NCBI GenBank assembly: GCA_034437215.1
Contig: DAOTVC010000010.1
Location: 1-23,256, forward strand
Length of the DNA: 23,256 nucleotides
Origin: DAOTVC01 sp034437215
GTDB taxonomy: Bacteria > Chloroflexota > Anaerolineae > B4-G1 > SLSP01
Reading direction: 5' to 3'
Positions 1 to 6,430 of the stretch are shown in pieces. Under the pieces are notes generated by a model, which was not told where the DNA came from, searched no databases, and worked only from the letters and a program-made list of their open reading frames with translations. How positions within the stretch are numbered: the stretch's first letter is position 1; each line of letters opens with the position of its first letter. A program made the translations under genes and the position numbers.

Positions 1-1
1 C

Positions 2-904
2 CGGCGCCCGTCCGACGCGCTGGGCCGGCTCTACCGGCTGGCGGTCGTCGTCCTCGCGGGTTTCGCCCTGCTGGGGGCGCTGCTCTTCGTGGGGCGGGCC
101 GCGATCTACAAGATCCGCCCCTACGAGCGGGGGCTGCACCTGCGCGGCGGGCGCTTCATCGCCGTGGACGATCCGGGCTGGCATTTCCAGATCCCGTTGG
201 TGGACACCGTCATCATTGTCAAGGTCAACGAGCGGCTGGGCTACGTGGAGCAGATCCCCGCCATGACCTCGGACAACGTGACGATGGACGTCTCGCTTCA
301 GTACACCTACCGCGTCGTCGAACCGCAGCGCTTCGCCCTGGAGGTGGACGACCCCGAGCGGATCGTCTTCGAGTTCGTCCAGGGCAAGCTGCGAGATGTG
401 GTGAACACGCGTGATATGAGCGACGTGATGCACGACCGCTCGGGGCTCAATCAGGAGGTCATGGTGGCCCTGCGGGAGAAGGAGTACCAGTACGGGGTGG
501 AGTTCATCACCGTGCAGCTGCAGGGCGCCTCACCTCCTCAGGAGGTGGTGACCGCCATCAAGGATCGCATGGTGGCGGTGCAGCGCCAGGAGCAGGCCGA
601 AGCCGAAGCCGCCCAGCGCCGGACCGTCGCCGATAGCGTCTACTACGAGACGCTGAAGCAGGCCGACGCTGAGGCCTATCAGATCACCGCGCTCGCCCGG
701 GCCGAGGCGGAGCACATTACCCTCACCTCTGCCGCCCAACGGGAGGCTCTGAGTGCCGTCCTCGAGGAGCTGGCGGCGGGCGGGGAGCTGGCGGGGGCCT
801 ACGTCCAGGTGCTCCTCGCCCAGGAGTTGAAGGAGAACAGCAAGTGGATCATCAGCGGCGGCGGTGAAGCGGCTCCGGTCATCGAGCTGCGGGAGACGCC
901 TTAA
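2..904 (+). CDS. SPFH/band-7 (prohibitin-like) membrane protein, 5' truncated
   Basis: The reading frame is open to the left edge of the window, so the gene starts upstream; the first possible start inside (GTG at 89) would cut off a clear membrane helix (LAVVVLAGFALLGALLFVG, encoded about 38-94). After the helix comes a band-7/SPFH domain: a beta-rich segment with GWHFQIPLVDTV and TSDNVTMDVSLQYTYRV, then the EYGV/FITVQL-type segment typical of stomatin and prohibitin. An Ala/Glu-rich coiled coil follows (AEAEAAQRR...QADAEAYQITALARAEAE). SPFH proteins oligomerise on membranes and scaffold proteases or microdomains; the partner here is unknown because the upstream context is missing. The protein ends with TAA at 902-904 and is followed by a 157-bp gap. 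Family is confident, specific role is not. Confidence 0.88.
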   Translation, partial: RRPSDALGRLYRLAVVVLAGFALLGALLFVGRAAIYKIRPYERGLHLRGGRFIAVDDPGWHFQIPLVDTVIIVKVNERLGYVEQIPAMTSDNVTMDVSLQYTYRVVEPQRFALEVDDPERIVFEFVQGKLRDVVNTRDMSDVMHDRSGLNQEVMVALREKEYQYGVEFITVQLQGASPPQEVVTAIKDRMVAVQRQEQAEAEAAQRRTVADSVYYETLKQADAEAYQITALARAEAEHITLTSAAQREALSAVLEELAAGGELAGAYVQVLLAQELKENSKWIISGGGEAAPVIELRETP

Positions 905-928
905 TTGGGGGGGCATGGAGGCGCGGAC

Positions 929-956
929 TTTCCAGGAGGGGAGGCTGTGCTATCTT
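929..956 (+). promoter_or_regulatory. possible promoter for the LecA-like gene
   Basis: An extended -10 element (TGC followed by TATCTT at 951-956) is preceded, 16 bp upstream, by a weak -35 (TTTCCA, 929-934). It would give a leader of about 100 nt that holds a GACGGGG/CCCCGTC hairpin (1001-1007 with 1021-1027). The -35 is poor, so this is tentative. Confidence 0.25.
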
Positions 957-1061
957 GAGACTGCACACACTCACCCAACCGGCCTGGAGGTCTCCCGTGG
1001 GACGGGGTCTCGGATCACCGCCCCGTCGTAGCTACGCTGGGTCTCGTCGAGGAGGCGTCCT

Positions 1062-1580
1062 ATGCATTCGATAACCCTTGATTCGCAGCTCTTGAGGGAG
1101 GTGAACTTGTCCGTGAAGAGAGCGCTCCCCATCGTCATCCTGATCCTGATGGGGAGTATCCTGGGCCTGTTCGTGTGGGCGCGGGTGCCCGTCGGGCCTC
1201 TCAGCCAGGAGGAGATCTCCCGACCGCGCATCTACGCCTACCGCGACTGGCAGAGCGTCGGCGTGTGGGTGGAGCCGGGGGCGCGCATCTACCTGCGGGC
1301 GCAGGGGGAGTGGCTCTACACGCCCGGCGAATACCACGGGCCGGAGGGGCACCGCGAGTACCGCGCGCCCGACACCTATCCCATCCCCGCGGTTCCCGGC
1401 GGTGCGCTCCTGGGGCGGGTAGGGGAGAGCGGGCGTCCCTTCCTGGTGGGGCGTGGGGGAACCTTCTACGCCGACCAGCCGGGTCTCCTTTACCTGCGCA
1501 TCAACGACGACATCCTCAGCGACAACGAGGGCTACGTCGTCGTGGAGCTGGAGGTCACCGAAGCCGAGGCCCCGGACTGA
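1062..1580 (+). CDS. membrane-anchored protein with LecA (PA-IL)-like domain
   Basis: 172 aa. A single N-terminal membrane helix (residues about 21-40, LPIVILILMGSILGLFVW) is followed by a small beta-sandwich domain. Several motifs line up with Pseudomonas LecA (PA-IL): GARIYLRAQGEW, GPEGHREY (LecA has GPQGDREH), GALLGRVGESGRPFLVG (LecA GALVMKIGNSG) and the calcium-loop-like YLRINDDILSDNEGYVVVELEV (LecA YNDVPGTYGNNSGSFSVNI). The galactose-contacting loop of LecA (HPDQ) is not conserved, so the ligand may differ. The ATG at 1062 has GGAGG six bases upstream. A second ribosome-binding-like stretch, GGGAGG at 1096-1101, precedes TTG 1107 and GTG 1113, which are alternative starts. The gene converges with the CLP1-type kinase gene, leaving only 3 bp between stop codons. 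Topology suggests an exported domain tethered to the membrane. Confidence 0.72.
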   Translation: MHSITLDSQLLREVNLSVKRALPIVILILMGSILGLFVWARVPVGPLSQEEISRPRIYAYRDWQSVGVWVEPGARIYLRAQGEWLYTPGEYHGPEGHREYRAPDTYPIPAVPGGALLGRVGESGRPFLVGRGGTFYADQPGLLYLRINDDILSDNEGYVVVELEVTEAEAPD

Positions 1581-1583
1581 AGC

Positions 1584-2462
1584 TCAGAGCTGCCGGTCGT
1601 TGAAGTCGCGGTCGACGCGCAGGTCGCCCAGGCGCAGCGCCACGACGGCGTCCCGCTGCTTCTCTCCCAGCGGCGTCCGGAGCTGCACTTGCTGCCCCTC
1701 GACCCGCTCGACGAGGGCCAGCGCCAGGACGAAGCCCTCGCGATCCTCCAGCCCGACCAATTGCCTCGCTTGGAAGTCGGGTTCGGGGAAGACCGCCAGG
1801 GTGGGGTAGTCGAAGGTCAGGGTGGATGCTCCCTGGAAGTAGGAGCGGTAAGCACGGGTGCGATAAGCACGCCGCTCCTCGCTGCTCCGGCGCCGGACGG
1901 CGTCGGGTACGGGCAGCGCCACGACGCGGACGTCCGGAAGGCGGCGCAGCGGTTCGAGGAGTGTCCTCAGCGCCTCCCCGCTCTGGAAGGCCACCACGGT
2001 GCAGGGGCGCAACATCTCCACCTGGGTCCACTTGAGATTCATCCCTCCGTAGGAGGCGCTGACGAAGCCCGTCGTGTCGACTACCAGCGCTTCGACCCCC
2101 CTCACGGCGGGGGCACCGGCGAGGATCCTGTGGAGGGCGCGGGTCATCTCCAGGAGGTGGCGCACCGGCGTGTTGCTGCCCACGAAGCAGACGCGGCGGG
2201 AACCCCGCGGGGGAAAGGGCGTCCCTTCGCCGGGTCGATTCCGGGCCACCGCGACCGTCCCCGGCAGGCCGAAGCTGTTCTGCCCCACGTCGAGGTCCAG
2301 GAAGGCGACGGCAGGATGTGCTTCCAGCAGACGAGCGTAGAGGTGGCGGGCGAAGGTGCTCTTGCCGCTGTCGCTGCCCCCGACGATGAGCACGTTGCCC
2401 GTCCAGGACGTCAAATCCAGCGCCCGCCACCGGTCGGGGATTCGGATCTCTTCTCGTGGCAT
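1584..2462 (-). CDS. CLP1/GRC3/NOL9-type polynucleotide 5'-hydroxyl kinase family P-loop protein
   Basis: 292 aa. Walker A GGSDSGKST (residues 28-36) and DLDVGQ (56-61), the latter characteristic of the CLP1 P-loop domain. A VDTTGFV motif follows (128-134), then an Arg-rich lid-like helix, EERRAYRTRAYRSYF (about 213-227). The C-terminal beta part has the GEKQRDAVVALRLGDLRV style of the family. Characterised relatives phosphorylate 5'-OH ends of RNA or DNA with ATP/GTP and act in eukaryotic tRNA, mRNA and rRNA processing; archaeal PNKs do the same. A bacterial substrate is not evident here. The gene is last in a minus-strand block after the lipoprotein gene, separated by 51 bp that contain a 16-bp hairpin. 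GGAAGAG lies ahead of the ATG. Family assignment is good; activity is inferred. Confidence 0.82.
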   Translation of the reverse strand: MPREEIRIPDRWRALDLTSWTGNVLIVGGSDSGKSTFARHLYARLLEAHPAVAFLDLDVGQNSFGLPGTVAVARNRPGEGTPFPPRGSRRVCFVGSNTPVRHLLEMTRALHRILAGAPAVRGVEALVVDTTGFVSASYGGMNLKWTQVEMLRPCTVVAFQSGEALRTLLEPLRRLPDVRVVALPVPDAVRRRSSEERRAYRTRAYRSYFQGASTLTFDYPTLAVFPEPDFQARQLVGLEDREGFVLALALVERVEGQQVQLRTPLGEKQRDAVVALRLGDLRVDRDFNDRQL

Positions 2463-2472
2463 GCGGCTCTCT

Positions 2473-2508
2473 TCCCGCCTGCTGCCCCCGCCGGGGCAGC
2501 AGGCGGGA
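2473..2508 (-). terminator. 16-bp perfect hairpin between lipoprotein and kinase genes
   Basis: Arms TCCCGCCTGCTGCCCC (2473-2488) and GGGGCAGCAGGCGGGA (2493-2508) pair perfectly around a 4-base loop. It lies 5 bp past the lipoprotein stop codon and directly before the ribosome-binding region of the kinase gene. There is no U-run, so it may be a processing or mRNA-stability element rather than a Rho-independent terminator. Confidence 0.6.
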
Positions 2509-2513
2509 GTGCT

Positions 2514-3548
2514 CTACTCCATGCGCCAGACGCGCAGATTGTCCAGGCAGATGGAGACGTCGGGGTCGTCGTAGCTGGCGCCGCCGATGCCGATGCGGCC
2601 CGTGGGGAAGAGGTCGGTGTCGACGGAGTCGATGAGCGTCCCGTTCACGTAGACGTAGAGGGTCCCCGCGATGCGTGCCAGCCCCAGGTAGTTCTGCCCC
2701 GTGGGGTCGATGTGGAGGTCGCCCGTCCATTCCACCATGGCGGGCTGCCAGGCGTCGTTCTCCAGCAGGAAGACGGCGTAGGACTGCGACTCTGCGTCGA
2801 CCTCGTACCAGATGAGGTTGTCGCCGTCGGGGCCGAAGCCCAACCCGCAGACGGCATCCGTCCCAATGTCCACGGTGCACTTCACCTCGGCCAGGAAGTC
2901 GTTGGGCCGGAAGGGCTCGTACCACTCCCAGGCGGTCATCTGATCGGTTTTGATGTCCATGCAGTACTCGCCGTCCGTGGGGGGATTGTAGGTGACATTG
3001 TCGGTCGCCGAGTCACCCCAACTGTTGCGATTGTCGCTGAAGTCGTCCTCGAAGCGGAGCACGGCGTTGTCCGGCACGGTCGCCTTGCCGATGACGGACC
3101 AGGTGTGGCTGTCGTCGAGGGTGGCGCCGTAGAGGGTTTCGATGGCGTCCTCCTCGTTGCCCACCTGGAGATCGTAGCTGCCGGCCTCGATCCCCTCGAA
3201 GAGCAGGCTCTCGCCGGGGGCAATCTCCCCGTCCAACCGGCTCTCTCCCCAAACGTCGCTGTCGATGGGGGAGATGTGGACGATGGTGATGGTCTCGTCG
3301 GAGTCGTTGATGACCTCCATCTCCGCCTGCCCGGAGGTGGTGGGGGGTTCTGTGGCCTCTTCCGTCGGCTCTTCCGTCGGCTCCGGTGTCGCTGTCGCTG
3401 TCGGATCGATCTTGGAAATAATCTCGCCCGACTCTCCTGAACCGCCGGAGTTGCTCCGCTCCGGCGTCGCGGTGTCGCTGCCGGCGCAGGCGAGTGTCGA
3501 GACGAACAACAGGATGATGATGGCGATAACCCAGCTTCTGTTCTGCAT
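2514..3548 (-). CDS. secreted lipoprotein with Thr/Pro linker and C-terminal LamG/DUF1080-like domain
   Basis: 344 aa. A signal peptide (residues 1-20) ends in a lipobox-like TLAC with Cys21 as the lipidated residue. Then comes a Ser/Gly stretch and a PTATATPEPTEEPTEEATEPP-type linker (about 49-69) typical of Chloroflexota surface proteins. A small domain at about 76-152 (MEVINDSDETITIV...SPIDSDVWG...GSYDLQV) resembles the small lipoprotein at 22830-23177. The C-terminal half (about 165-344) starts with FEDDFSDNRNSWG and ends with LDNLRVWRM, the pattern of jelly-roll LamG/3-keto-disaccharide-hydrolase-like (DUF1080) domains, which often bind sugars. AAGGAGAG precedes the ATG. It follows the MOSC gene by 21 bp, so co-transcription is likely. 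No catalytic residues could be assigned. Confidence 0.8.
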   Translation of the reverse strand: MQNRSWVIAIIILLFVSTLACAGSDTATPERSNSGGSGESGEIISKIDPTATATPEPTEEPTEEATEPPTTSGQAEMEVINDSDETITIVHISPIDSDVWGESRLDGEIAPGESLLFEGIEAGSYDLQVGNEEDAIETLYGATLDDSHTWSVIGKATVPDNAVLRFEDDFSDNRNSWGDSATDNVTYNPPTDGEYCMDIKTDQMTAWEWYEPFRPNDFLAEVKCTVDIGTDAVCGLGFGPDGDNLIWYEVDAESQSYAVFLLENDAWQPAMVEWTGDLHIDPTGQNYLGLARIAGTLYVYVNGTLIDSVDTDLFPTGRIGIGGASYDDPDVSICLDNLRVWRME

Positions 3549-3569
3549 TGCAAACTCTCCTTGGTGATG

Positions 3570-4022
3570 CTAAGGCTCTTCGATGTCGTCCAGTACCTCA
3601 ATTGTGTCTCCGGTCTTGATCTCCCCCGGTTCCAGGACTTTGACGAAGATACCCTCCCTGGGCATCACACAGTCACCTGCCAGCTGGTAGATGGCACAGT
3701 GGTCGTGGCAGATCTTGCCGATCTGTGTGACCTCCACGAGCGCGCTCCCCAGCCGCATACGTGTGCCCACGGGCAGCGTGTAGAGCTCGACGCCCTCGGT
3801 GGTGATGTTCTCGGCGAAGCTGCCCTCCTTGACCTTGAGCCCCTTGGCGCGCATCTTGTCGATGGACTCCCAGGCCAGCAATGAGACCTGGCGGTGCCAC
3901 TTTCCGGCGTGGGCGTCCCCCTGGAGCCCCCAGTCCACCTCGAGAACTCCGCTTCCCACGTCCTTCTTGGGCGTGCCCTTCTTCTTACTAACGCAGACTG
4001 CCACAACCTTACCCTTTTTCAT
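3570..4022 (-). CDS. MOSC-domain protein (molybdenum cofactor sulfurase C-terminal type)
   Basis: 150 aa, a stand-alone MOSC domain. Typical stretches are GLQGDAHAG, HRQVSLLA, EGSFAENITTEG, LPVGTRMRLG, VEVTQIGKICHDHC and GDCVMPREGIFVKVLEPG. Cys105, Cys109 and Cys118 cluster near the conserved C-terminal region, where MOSC proteins often carry a sulfur-handling cysteine. MOSC domains bind or move sulfur for Mo-cofactor enzymes. The ATG start overlaps the end of moaC by 14 nt, which implies translational coupling and supports a Moco role. The stop is 21 bp before the lipoprotein start codon. Confidence 0.9.
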   Translation of the reverse strand: MKKGKVVAVCVSKKKGTPKKDVGSGVLEVDWGLQGDAHAGKWHRQVSLLAWESIDKMRAKGLKVKEGSFAENITTEGVELYTLPVGTRMRLGSALVEVTQIGKICHDHCAIYQLAGDCVMPREGIFVKVLEPGEIKTGDTIEVLDDIEEP

Positions 4023-4509
4023 CCCCTGCCTCCAATATGATCTCCCCGCTTTGGCCCCCGCGCTTTTCGAGGAGGCGCACGTTTTGGATGCGCATCCCCC
4101 GGTCGACTGCCTTCGCCATGTCGTAGATGGTGAGCGCCGCGACGCTGACGGCGGTCAAGGCCTCCATCTCTACACCCGTGACCCCCGAGCAGCGCACGCG
4201 AGCCCGGATACCCACGACGGAGCGCAGCTCGTCGAAGGAGAAGTCCACCCTGACACCCGTGAGGGGGATGGGATGGCAGAGGGGCACCAGCTCGGGCGTG
4301 CGCTTCGCTGCCATGATACCCGCCACTCGGGCGACGGCGAGGACGTCCCCCTTGGGGACGCCCCCGCTCTGGATGAGCGCCAGCGTCTCCGGCTGCATCC
4401 AGACCTCGCCGGCGGCGACGGCCTCCCGGGCCGTCACCGCCTTCTCCGAGACGTCGACCATCCGGGCTGCACCGTCGGCGTCGAGATGGGTGAGCTGCGA
4501 ATCGCTCAC
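4009..4509 (-). CDS. moaC: cyclic pyranopterin monophosphate synthase MoaC
   Basis: 166 aa from the GTG at 4509; E. coli MoaC is 161 aa. MoaC converts the MoaA product (3',8-cyclo-7,8-dihydro-GTP) to cyclic pyranopterin monophosphate, the first stable Moco precursor. Diagnostic motifs are MVDVSEK, PLCHPI (76-81), GVEMEALTAVS (112-122) and YDMAKAVD (129-136), with Asp130 and Lys133 at the catalytic positions. The usual Cys of YDMCKA is Ala here. The frame extends 58 codons further upstream, but that part lies inside the YbhB-like gene and does not look like MoaC. The GTG sits 1 bp past the YbhB-like stop and the 3' end overlaps the MOSC gene by 14 nt, so the three genes form a tightly packed unit. 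Confidence 0.94.
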   Translation of the reverse strand: MSDSQLTHLDADGAARMVDVSEKAVTAREAVAAGEVWMQPETLALIQSGGVPKGDVLAVARVAGIMAAKRTPELVPLCHPIPLTGVRVDFSFDELRSVVGIRARVRCSGVTGVEMEALTAVSVAALTIYDMAKAVDRGMRIQNVRLLEKRGGQSGEIILEAGDEKG

Positions 4510-4510
4510 G

Positions 4511-4978
4511 CTACGCCTGCCGTTGGTAGAGCCCCACGAGCTCGGTGCTCTCCAGAATCTTGCCGCGCAGAGCCTGCAGGAACTCCTCGCGTGTGGCCTC
4601 CCAGTCGATCTCCAACTCTCCGTCCAGTGCCCAGAGACGGAAGTGGTAGTGGTGGGGCTTACCGGGAGGAGGACAGGGGCCATCGTACTGGTTCTTGCCC
4701 AGATCGTTCTGCCCCTGAATACCTCCCCACTGGAGCTGCTCGCCCGGCATCAGGTTCTCCGGCAGCCCAGCGAGGTTGGGCGGGATATTGAAGATGATCC
4801 AGTGGCAGAAGGTGCCCTGCGGGGCGTCGGGGTCCTCGCAGATCAGAGCCAGGCTCTGGGTCCGCTCGGGGAGTTCCTCCCACGAGAGGGGCGGCGAGAT
4901 GTTCTGAGCGTCGCAGGTATAGGTCACCGGTATCCCTCCGTTGTTCTCAAAGGCGTTACTCTTTAACTCGAATGGCAT
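4511..4978 (-). CDS. YbhB/YbcL-family (Raf-kinase-inhibitor-like, PEBP) protein
   Basis: 155 aa, the normal length of the bacterial PEBP family (E. coli YbhB is 158 aa). Signatures seen are YTCDAQNISPPLSWEELP, the DPDAPQGTFCHWIIFNIPP anion-binding segment, and GPCPPPGKPHHYHFRLWALD. Family members are small cytoplasmic proteins with a phosphate-like ligand pocket; their biochemical role in bacteria is unclear. AGGAGG lies 6 bp before the ATG. The gene heads the ybhB-like/moaC/MOSC cluster and is separated from moaA by a 319-bp gap that contains a palindromic repeat. Placement within Moco genes is suggestive but no direct Moco role is known to me. Confidence 0.92.
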   Translation of the reverse strand: MPFELKSNAFENNGGIPVTYTCDAQNISPPLSWEELPERTQSLALICEDPDAPQGTFCHWIIFNIPPNLAGLPENLMPGEQLQWGGIQGQNDLGKNQYDGPCPPPGKPHHYHFRLWALDGELEIDWEATREEFLQALRGKILESTELVGLYQRQA

Positions 4979-5010
4979 GGTACCCTCCTAAGGTACAATT
5001 TACTGACTCC

Positions 5011-5158
5011 ACTGAAAAAGATCTTTTACCACGGAGATCACGGAGATTTTTGATGTTAGACTTCACAGAATAGAACTCTCGGTTTAACTTTCATACATAT
5101 CTCCGTGATTTTCTCAGTGTTCTCTGTGTCCTCCGTGGTGAGATATAGTTCTTTCAGT
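5011..5158. repeat. imperfect palindromic intergenic repeat (CCACGGAG family)
   Basis: Nested inverted repeats: ACTGAAA (5011-5017) with TTTCAGT (5152-5158), ACCACGGAG (5028-5036) with CTCCGTGGT (5131-5139), and ATCACGGAGAT (5037-5047) with ATCTCCGTGAT (5099-5109). The right half carries the ACCACGGAGGACACAGAGAA motif (read on the minus strand), which I recognise as a widely dispersed intergenic repeat; its translation (TTEDTENTEK) recurs in spurious protein entries. The remaining 5159-5297 stretch holds no gene that I can support, only a GGC-GAAA-GCC mini-hairpin near 5233-5242 and the palindrome AGAACGTTCT (5272-5281). Confidence 0.7.
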
Positions 5159-5297
5159 AGAGCCTTTACTGGGCTTCGAATCAGTTGTAAGCTATCTCTA
5201 GTGGTGAAACGTGAGCATCTTGGCCAACCTAGGCGAAAGCCACAAGACCTATCTATATTCTCTACCGACAAAGAACGTTCTAACGTAACGCCGACTA

Positions 5298-6287
5298 TCA
5301 CCCCCCGATGCAGGACATGGGCAGCACGCACTCCGGCAGGATCTCCTCCTCGAGCCGGTGCCCGCGGGGCTTGGCGAGAATGGCCTTGCGGAAGATCTCC
5401 CGCAGGGCCTCGTCGTCGGCGCCGGCGCGCAGGGCGTCTCGGAGGTTGATGGCCCGGTTGGACATGAGGCAGGGCAGCAGCTTGCCGTCGGAGGTGAGGC
5501 GCAGGCGGTTGCAGGCCTGGCAGAAGTGCTCCGTCACCGGGCTGATGAAGCCCAGGGTCCCCCCGGCACCGGGCAATTGGTAGTACCTGGCCGGCCCCGC
5601 TCCTCGTTCCCCCCGCACGGGTATCAGGGTTCCCAGCGCCTCCTCGACCTGTGTCCGGATCTCTGTCGTGGGCACCACCCCGTTCCCCGACCAGAGCGCG
5701 CCCTCGCCCAGCGGCATCACCTCGATGAAGCGGACGTGCCAGTCGGGCTGGAGGGTCAACCGCGCGAGATCGACGACCTCGTCGTCGTTGAGCCCCCGTA
5801 CGACGACGGTGTTGCTCTTCACGGGACGCAGCCCCGCTGCGAGGGCCGCCTCCCGCCCCTGTAGAACCTGTTCGAGGGTTCCCCAGCGGGTGATCCTCTG
5901 GAAGCGCTCGGGCCTGAGGGTGTCCAGGCTGATATTGACGCGGGCCAAGCCCGCCTCGGCCAGGGGGTGGGCGTAGCGGGCGAGAAGGATGCCGTTGGTC
6001 GTCATGGAGAGGTCGTCCAGCCCGGGGAGTGCGCCCAGCTGTTCGATGAAATCCACGAGGCCCTTACGGACCAGGGGTTCCCCTCCGGTCAGGCGCACGT
6101 GGTGCAGGCCCATCCCCACGGCCACCCGCACGATGCGCACCAGCTCCTCGTAGCGGAGGATATCGTCGTGGGGGATGTTGGGCACCCCCTCCTCGGGCAT
6201 GCAGTAGGCGCAGCGGAGATTGCAGCGGTCGGTGACGGAGACCCGCAGGTACTCGATGGGCCTCTCGAAAGCGTCTTGATAGGGCAT
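5298..6287 (-). CDS. moaA: GTP 3',8-cyclase MoaA (radical SAM)
   Basis: 329 aa, full length. MoaA uses S-adenosylmethionine and two [4Fe-4S] clusters to rearrange GTP into 3',8-cyclo-7,8-dihydro-GTP, the first Moco step. The N-terminal cluster motif is C22-NLR-C26-AY-C29, followed by the SAM-binding LTGGEPL (66-72). The GTP-side cluster is ligated by Cys256, Cys259 and Cys273 (CX2CX13C). The protein ends in the family's Gly-Gly tail (SCIGG); the residue before IGG is Cys, where Arg or Tyr is common. A GGAGG lies upstream of the ATG and a plausible promoter is at 6347-6320. MoaC lies further along the same strand, but the repeat-bearing gap may separate the transcripts. Confidence 0.96.
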   Translation of the reverse strand: MPYQDAFERPIEYLRVSVTDRCNLRCAYCMPEEGVPNIPHDDILRYEELVRIVRVAVGMGLHHVRLTGGEPLVRKGLVDFIEQLGALPGLDDLSMTTNGILLARYAHPLAEAGLARVNISLDTLRPERFQRITRWGTLEQVLQGREAALAAGLRPVKSNTVVVRGLNDDEVVDLARLTLQPDWHVRFIEVMPLGEGALWSGNGVVPTTEIRTQVEEALGTLIPVRGERGAGPARYYQLPGAGGTLGFISPVTEHFCQACNRLRLTSDGKLLPCLMSNRAINLRDALRAGADDEALREIFRKAILAKPRGHRLEEEILPECVLPMSCIGG

Positions 6288-6319
6288 CCTCAGCCTCCAA
6301 CAGTAGTAGCTTGCCCTTC

Positions 6320-6347
6320 AGTGTAGTCCAGGGCGGCCGGAGGTCAA
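6320..6347 (-). promoter_or_regulatory. candidate sigma70-type promoter of moaA
   Basis: Reading the minus strand, TTGACC (6347-6342) and TACACT (6325-6320) are spaced 16 bp. Transcription would begin near 6313, giving a leader of about 25 nt before the moaA ATG at 6287. It is back-to-back with the candidate plus-strand promoter at 6397-6424. Confidence 0.5.
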
Positions 6348-6396
6348 GAAGTGGATTTGTTGGGGCGCACCTAAGGGAGGGCTCCCTGAAGGGTGA

Positions 6397-6424
6397 TTGC
6401 GACGGGGGCGATTCTGGATACAAT
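6397..6424 (+). promoter_or_regulatory. candidate promoter of the zinc-ribbon gene
   Basis: TTGCGA (6397-6402) and TACAAT (6419-6424) are 16 bp apart. The start would be near 6431, leaving a leader of about 208 nt with several hairpins before the ATG at 6639. Confidence 0.45.
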
Positions 6425-6430
6425 GAGGTC

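Noticed and set aside
1555..2925. 456-aa open frame on the minus strand over the CLP1-type kinase and lipoprotein genes.
   Set aside because: It has Arg/Pro/Gly-rich shadow composition and overlaps two well-supported genes in other frames.
1689..3440. 583-aa open frame on the plus strand.
   Set aside because: Antisense shadow of the GC-rich minus-strand genes, without domain or ribosome-binding site.
4510..4683. Longer start of moaC (58 extra codons).
   Set aside because: The extension lies inside the YbhB-like gene and is Arg/Ser/Trp-rich, unlike MoaC; GTG at 4509 gives the normal family length.
5192..5290. Possible hammerhead-type ribozyme or riboswitch with GGC-GAAA-GCC.
   Set aside because: The CUGANGA core and other conserved elements are missing.
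5056..5331. 91-aa minus-strand frame with LTTEDTENTEKITE.
   Set aside because: It translates the palindromic repeat; such frames are common artefacts.
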